Under the pieces are notes generated by a model. The model was given only the letters and a program-made list of their open reading frames with translations, did no database searches and was not told the origin of the DNA. Of a stretch of 64,000 bases of DNA, positions 61,071-64,000 are shown one piece after another. Position 1 is the first letter of the stretch; the number at the start of each line of letters is the position of its first letter. The stretch is from Syntrophaceae bacterium UBA6109 (GTDB lineage: Bacteria > Desulfobacterota > Syntrophia > Syntrophales > UBA6109): contig DIWJ01000084.1 in NCBI GenBank assembly GCA_002428445.1, positions 1-64,000 on the forward strand, read 5' to 3'. The position numbers and the translations under genes were made by a program.

Positions 61071-62227
61071 CAAACGTTCAACCGCTGCAAACGTTCGCAG
61101 GCCTCGTTCAGCTCCCGGTCGTTCTTCGCAAAGCAGAAACGGGCAAGTGAAGATCCGCCAGCGGTGTAGAATGCCTCTCCCGGAACGGCGGCCACACCGG
61201 TCTTTTGCAGAAGATGTATCACGCGCTCCTTGCCGCTCCGGCCGGGAAGCATCGAGATGTCCGCGAGAACGTAATAAGCTCCCTGCGGAATATGGGGTTT
61301 GAGGCCGGCCTCGGTCAGAGCGGCGCAAATCCTGTCACGTTTCAAGAGAAATTCCCGCATGAGACTGCGGTAATAGCCGTCCTCAAGCTGAATCATTCCC
61401 TTGGCAACCGCCATCTGCAGCGGCGAAGGGGCGCACACGTACACGAGGTCATTGAAATAGCCGATAGTCTGCGCCCAACGGGCATCGCAGATGCAGTAGC
61501 CGATTCTCCACCCGGTGATGCTGAAGGTCTTCGAAAGGCCGGATATGGCGACGGTCCTCTCTCTCATCCCGGCCAACGTCGCCGGGGAGATGTGCACCCC
61601 GCCGTCGTAGATAAAGTGCTCGTAAATTTCATCCGTGAAGACGAAAAGGTCGTGTTTCGCTGCAAAGGCCGCCACGACCTCCAGTTCTGCGCGCGTAAAT
61701 ACTTTTCCGGAGGGGTTGGCAGGCGTATTGATCATGATCGCTCTCGTCCTGGACGTCGCCACTCGCTCCAAATCCTCGTAGGAAAACGTCCAGGCTCCGT
61801 CCTTCATCCGCACGTACGCCGGCACGGCCTCCGTCGCCACCAGCGTGCTGACATGATACCCGTAATAGGGTTCGAACAGGATGACCTCGTCGCCGGGATT
61901 GAGCAGGGCGAGACAGGCGCAATAAAAGGCCCCCGTGGCCCCGGCGCTGACGACGACTTCCGTTTCCGGATTCGTCTCGAATCCATAAAAATGCCGGTGC
62001 TTTGCGGCGATCGCATCGCGCAGTTCCGCCAGACCGTCGTAGCGGGTGTACGTATTGTAGCCGTCTTCGACCGCTTGGCATGCCGCTTGGCGGACAATCT
62101 CCGGCACTTCCGTGTCGCAGACCCCCTGGGACAGGTTGATGCCGCCGATCCGCTCGCACTCGATGGACATGTTGCGGATCTCCGACTGTAGAACCCATTC
62201 ACGCCGTTTGCTCAAATATAGAGACAC
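61070..62227 (-). CDS. Class I/II aminotransferase
   Basis: A 385-residue PLP enzyme of the aspartate aminotransferase fold. Substrate/cofactor motifs: INTPANPSGKVF, TDEIYEHF and SGLSKTFSITGWRIGY with the PLP Lys, and SSLARFCFAKND near the C-terminus with the carboxylate Arg. The GTG start at 62227 has AAGGAG six bases upstream; the longer frame from 62332 lacks support. Amino-acid aminotransferases are unusual inside a sugar operon; it may serve an amino-acid substituent or an amino sugar. Confidence 0.87.
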   Translation of the reverse strand: MSLYLSKRREWVLQSEIRNMSIECERIGGINLSQGVCDTEVPEIVRQAACQAVEDGYNTYTRYDGLAELRDAIAAKHRHFYGFETNPETEVVVSAGATGAFYCACLALLNPGDEVILFEPYYGYHVSTLVATEAVPAYVRMKDGAWTFSYEDLERVATSRTRAIMINTPANPSGKVFTRAELEVVAAFAAKHDLFVFTDEIYEHFIYDGGVHISPATLAGMRERTVAISGLSKTFSITGWRIGYCICDARWAQTIGYFNDLVYVCAPSPLQMAVAKGMIQLEDGYYRSLMREFLLKRDRICAALTEAGLKPHIPQGAYYVLADISMLPGRSGKERVIHLLQKTGVAAVPGEAFYTAGGSSLARFCFAKNDRELNEACERLQRLNV

Positions 62228-62244
62228 GAAACTCTCCTTTGCGG

Positions 62245-63369
62245 TCACGCGCGGCCGTAGAATCTCTTCACGATGGAGATCACATAATCCACGTCCTGAT
62301 CGTCGATTTCCACGTTCATCGGGAGGGAACACACCTCCCGGCTGAGAGCCTCCGTTTCCGGGAAACCGCGGTCCTGAAGCTTCAGCGCCTCGTGGCGATA
62401 GTAAGGCTTTCGGAACTGCGTCAGGACTTCGACGCCGTTCTTCTTCAAATACTCGGAAAATTCATTTTCCTGTTTTGAGCGCACCGTATAGTTCTGATAG
62501 ACATGCACTCTTCGCGCATCATCGTAGTGAGGCAGCAGCAAATCGTCGATATCTGAAAGAGCCTTCCGGTAACGCTCCGCGATCGTTTTCCTCCTCTCGA
62601 TCCATTTCGGCAGGTACCGAAGTTTTATGTCCAGGAAGGCCGCCTGAAGGTTATCGAGAAGGCAGGTAAAACCGTGGCCATGATATTCTCCGGTATTGCG
62701 GTCTTCTCCATTGTAACGCATGCGCCTGACGAAGAGCGCCACGTCTTCATCATCCGTCGTGACGGCGCCGCCGTCGCCATAGCCGCCGAGAATCTTGAAG
62801 GGGTAAAAACTCCAGCATCCGGTAAGCCCCCAGGCGCCGGCCATCCTTCTGCGGCCCGCACCGTCGGTCATCGAAGCCCCCAGGCTCTGGCAGGCATCTT
62901 CGACAACAGTGAGATGATGTTTTTCCGCGAGCTCCATGACGCGAACCATGTCCGCCATGTAACCGCTGAGATGGACGGGTAGTATTGCTTTGGTTTTCGC
63001 CGTCAGGGCTTCTTCGATCAGGCGTTCGTTGATATTGAAGTCCGTGCCGACGTCTACGAGCACCGGCTTGGCGCCGACATTGACGACGGCGGAGGCCGTC
63101 GCCACGAACGTGTGAGCCGGCACGATCACTTCGTCGCCGGGACCGACGCCGGCTGCGCGAAGCGACAGGTGCAGGGCGTCATATCCGCTGTTGAGTCCTA
63201 CAGCGTATTTTGTCCCGACGAAGGACGCAAGGTTCTCCTCGAATCGCCTCAGCTGGCCGCGATCGATGAGATCTCCCTTGGACATGACCTCGAAATATGC
63301 GCCGTCCAGCTCATCCTTGATCATCCGGTACAGCTTGGCCGGTTCGACGAATCTCACTTTACGAACCAT
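62245..63369 (-). CDS. DegT/DnrJ/EryC1 sugar aminotransferase
   Basis: A 374-residue PLP enzyme of the sugar-aminotransferase family. LNSGYDALHLSLRAAGVGPGDEVIVPAHTFVAT (in parts: GPGDEVIVPAHTFVAT), EDACQSLGA and SFYPFKILGGYGDGGAV with the PLP Lys are diagnostic; the C-terminal FPETEALSREVCSLPM closes the fold. It would make an amino sugar for the surface glycan. It is also the only intact member of this family in the window, so it might supply the missing GnnB activity; that is speculation. The ATG at 63369 has GGGGAG close upstream. Confidence 0.9.
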   Translation of the reverse strand: MVRKVRFVEPAKLYRMIKDELDGAYFEVMSKGDLIDRGQLRRFEENLASFVGTKYAVGLNSGYDALHLSLRAAGVGPGDEVIVPAHTFVATASAVVNVGAKPVLVDVGTDFNINERLIEEALTAKTKAILPVHLSGYMADMVRVMELAEKHHLTVVEDACQSLGASMTDGAGRRRMAGAWGLTGCWSFYPFKILGGYGDGGAVTTDDEDVALFVRRMRYNGEDRNTGEYHGHGFTCLLDNLQAAFLDIKLRYLPKWIERRKTIAERYRKALSDIDDLLLPHYDDARRVHVYQNYTVRSKQENEFSEYLKKNGVEVLTQFRKPYYRHEALKLQDRGFPETEALSREVCSLPMNVEIDDQDVDYVISIVKRFYGRA

Positions 63370-63388
63370 GATTCTCCCCACTTCCTTC

Positions 63389-64000
63389 TCAGTTTCCGCC
63401 CATCAGCTGCCGCACGGCAGCCATGATATCCTCTTTTCTCGGATAGTAAGCCTCTTCCAGGACGGCGCTGGCCGGCGCCGGACAATCGGGAATCGTCACC
63501 CTGCGGATGGGAGCCTTCAGGAAGCTGAACGCCTTCTCAGACGCCACGGCCGCAATTTCCGCCGCCAGGCCGCAGGTCAACCAACCTGCATCGGCGATGA
63601 CGAGCCGGCCGGTTTTCGCAACAGAGGTCAGGATCATTCCCATGTCCAGGGGTTTGACGGTTCGCGGATCGATCAGCTCCACATCGACGCCCTGGCCGGA
63701 AAGCTCCTGCACCGCCAAGATCGCCTCACGGGCCATGTACGAGACGGCCACAAGCGTGACATCTTTCCCCTCCTTGCGAATAACGCCGCGCCCTATCGGA
63801 ACTTCGTAGGGCATTTCCGGGACGGGCTCCTCGAGACCGTAAAGCCAGCGGTCGTCGATATAAACGACGGGGTTGGGATCGCGGACGGCCGCCAGCATGA
63901 GACCCTTTGCGTCATAGGGAGTCGACGGCATGACCACTTTCAGGCCCGGAACGTGCGAAAACATCGCATGCAGGGCCTGGGAATGCTGTGCAGCCTGTTC
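63389..64000 (-). CDS. TPP-dependent dehydrogenase/transketolase beta subunit (partial)
   Basis: The last 203 codons of a gene that enters from beyond 64000. EQAAQHSQALHA at the cut edge, LKVVMPSTPYDAKGLM, PVVYIDDRWLYG, then the transketolase C-terminal domain (LVAVSYMAREAI, VELIDPRTVKPLD, LVIADAG) identify the beta subunit of a pyruvate/2-oxoacid dehydrogenase E1-like enzyme. The alpha subunit would lie outside the window. Its stop is 20 bases before the DegT gene. Such E1-like pairs occur in some polysaccharide clusters. Confidence 0.85.
   Translation of the reverse strand, partial: EQAAQHSQALHAMFSHVPGLKVVMPSTPYDAKGLMLAAVRDPNPVVYIDDRWLYGLEEPVPEMPYEVPIGRGVIRKEGKDVTLVAVSYMAREAILAVQELSGQGVDVELIDPRTVKPLDMGMILTSVAKTGRLVIADAGWLTCGLAAEIAAVASEKAFSFLKAPIRRVTIPDCPAPASAVLEEAYYPRKEDIMAAVRQLMGGN

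Noticed and set aside
1..64000. CRISPR array, insertion sequence or prophage
   Set aside because: No regularly spaced direct repeats, transposase or phage structural genes were recognised on either strand.

Overview
The window reads as a chromosomal segment of a Gram-negative, probably anaerobic bacterium of the old Deltaproteobacteria, plausibly near Syntrophales. The grounds are a full lipid A and outer-membrane assembly cluster, the TIGR03546/TIGR03545 protein pair, CaiB/BaiF and OFA-type transporters, many small regulatory and stress genes, and GC-rich coding sequence. The taxonomic guess is inference. No rRNA, convincing intact tRNA, CRISPR array, insertion sequence or phage gene was found.

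Region 1 (1-18.5 kb) is accessory-like. It holds a minus-strand operon (CoA-transferase, two MFS carriers, Tat-exported D-aminoacylase-like amidohydrolase), several secreted or lipoprotein genes of unknown role, an amidohydrolase plus QueG-like Fe-S pair, a zinc-ribbon/SPFH/SLOG gene trio, a decayed SixA phosphatase, a periplasmic rhodanese and another MFS carrier. Four copies of a related palindromic, terminator-like repeat lie in the first 12.4 kb, each downstream of a minus-strand gene.

Region 2 (18.5-39.5 kb) mixes stress, redox and regulatory genes: a frameshifted universal stress protein, YihY, cytochrome b561, a CBS protein, a J-domain/receiver fusion and a hemerythrin. It continues with two dehydrogenases and two class III aminotransferases, the TIGR03546/45 pair, a hybrid kinase with degraded key residues, HD and YjbQ proteins, three tandem Hsp20 genes with a clear promoter, inositol monophosphatase, a RodZ-like protein, TatA and SSB.

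Region 3 (39.7-58.1 kb) is one long plus-strand envelope-biogenesis run: lysS, lolC, lolD, bamA, skp, lpxD, lpxA, a gnnA-like oxidoreductase, a gnnB-like aminotransferase remnant, lpxB, msbA, lpxK, an LpxL-type acyltransferase, waaF, gmhB, waaC, a pagL-like deacylase and a Trm112-like protein. Together these make lipid A, add core heptose, flip the molecule, insert outer-membrane proteins and release lipoproteins. fabZ, lpxC and waaA are not in the window.

Region 4 (58.1-64 kb, minus strand) is a tightly packed surface-sugar operon: a TPP-enzyme beta subunit (cut by the window edge), a DegT/DnrJ sugar aminotransferase, a class I/II aminotransferase, a CapD/WbpM-type epimerase/dehydratase and a family 9 glycosyltransferase.

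The most notable observations are the internally deleted gnnB-like gene beside an intact gnnA-like gene, the extra N-terminal domain on BamA, the zinc-ribbon/SPFH/SLOG trio, the J-domain/receiver fusion, the hybrid kinase lacking its usual receiver Asp, and the palindromic repeat family.
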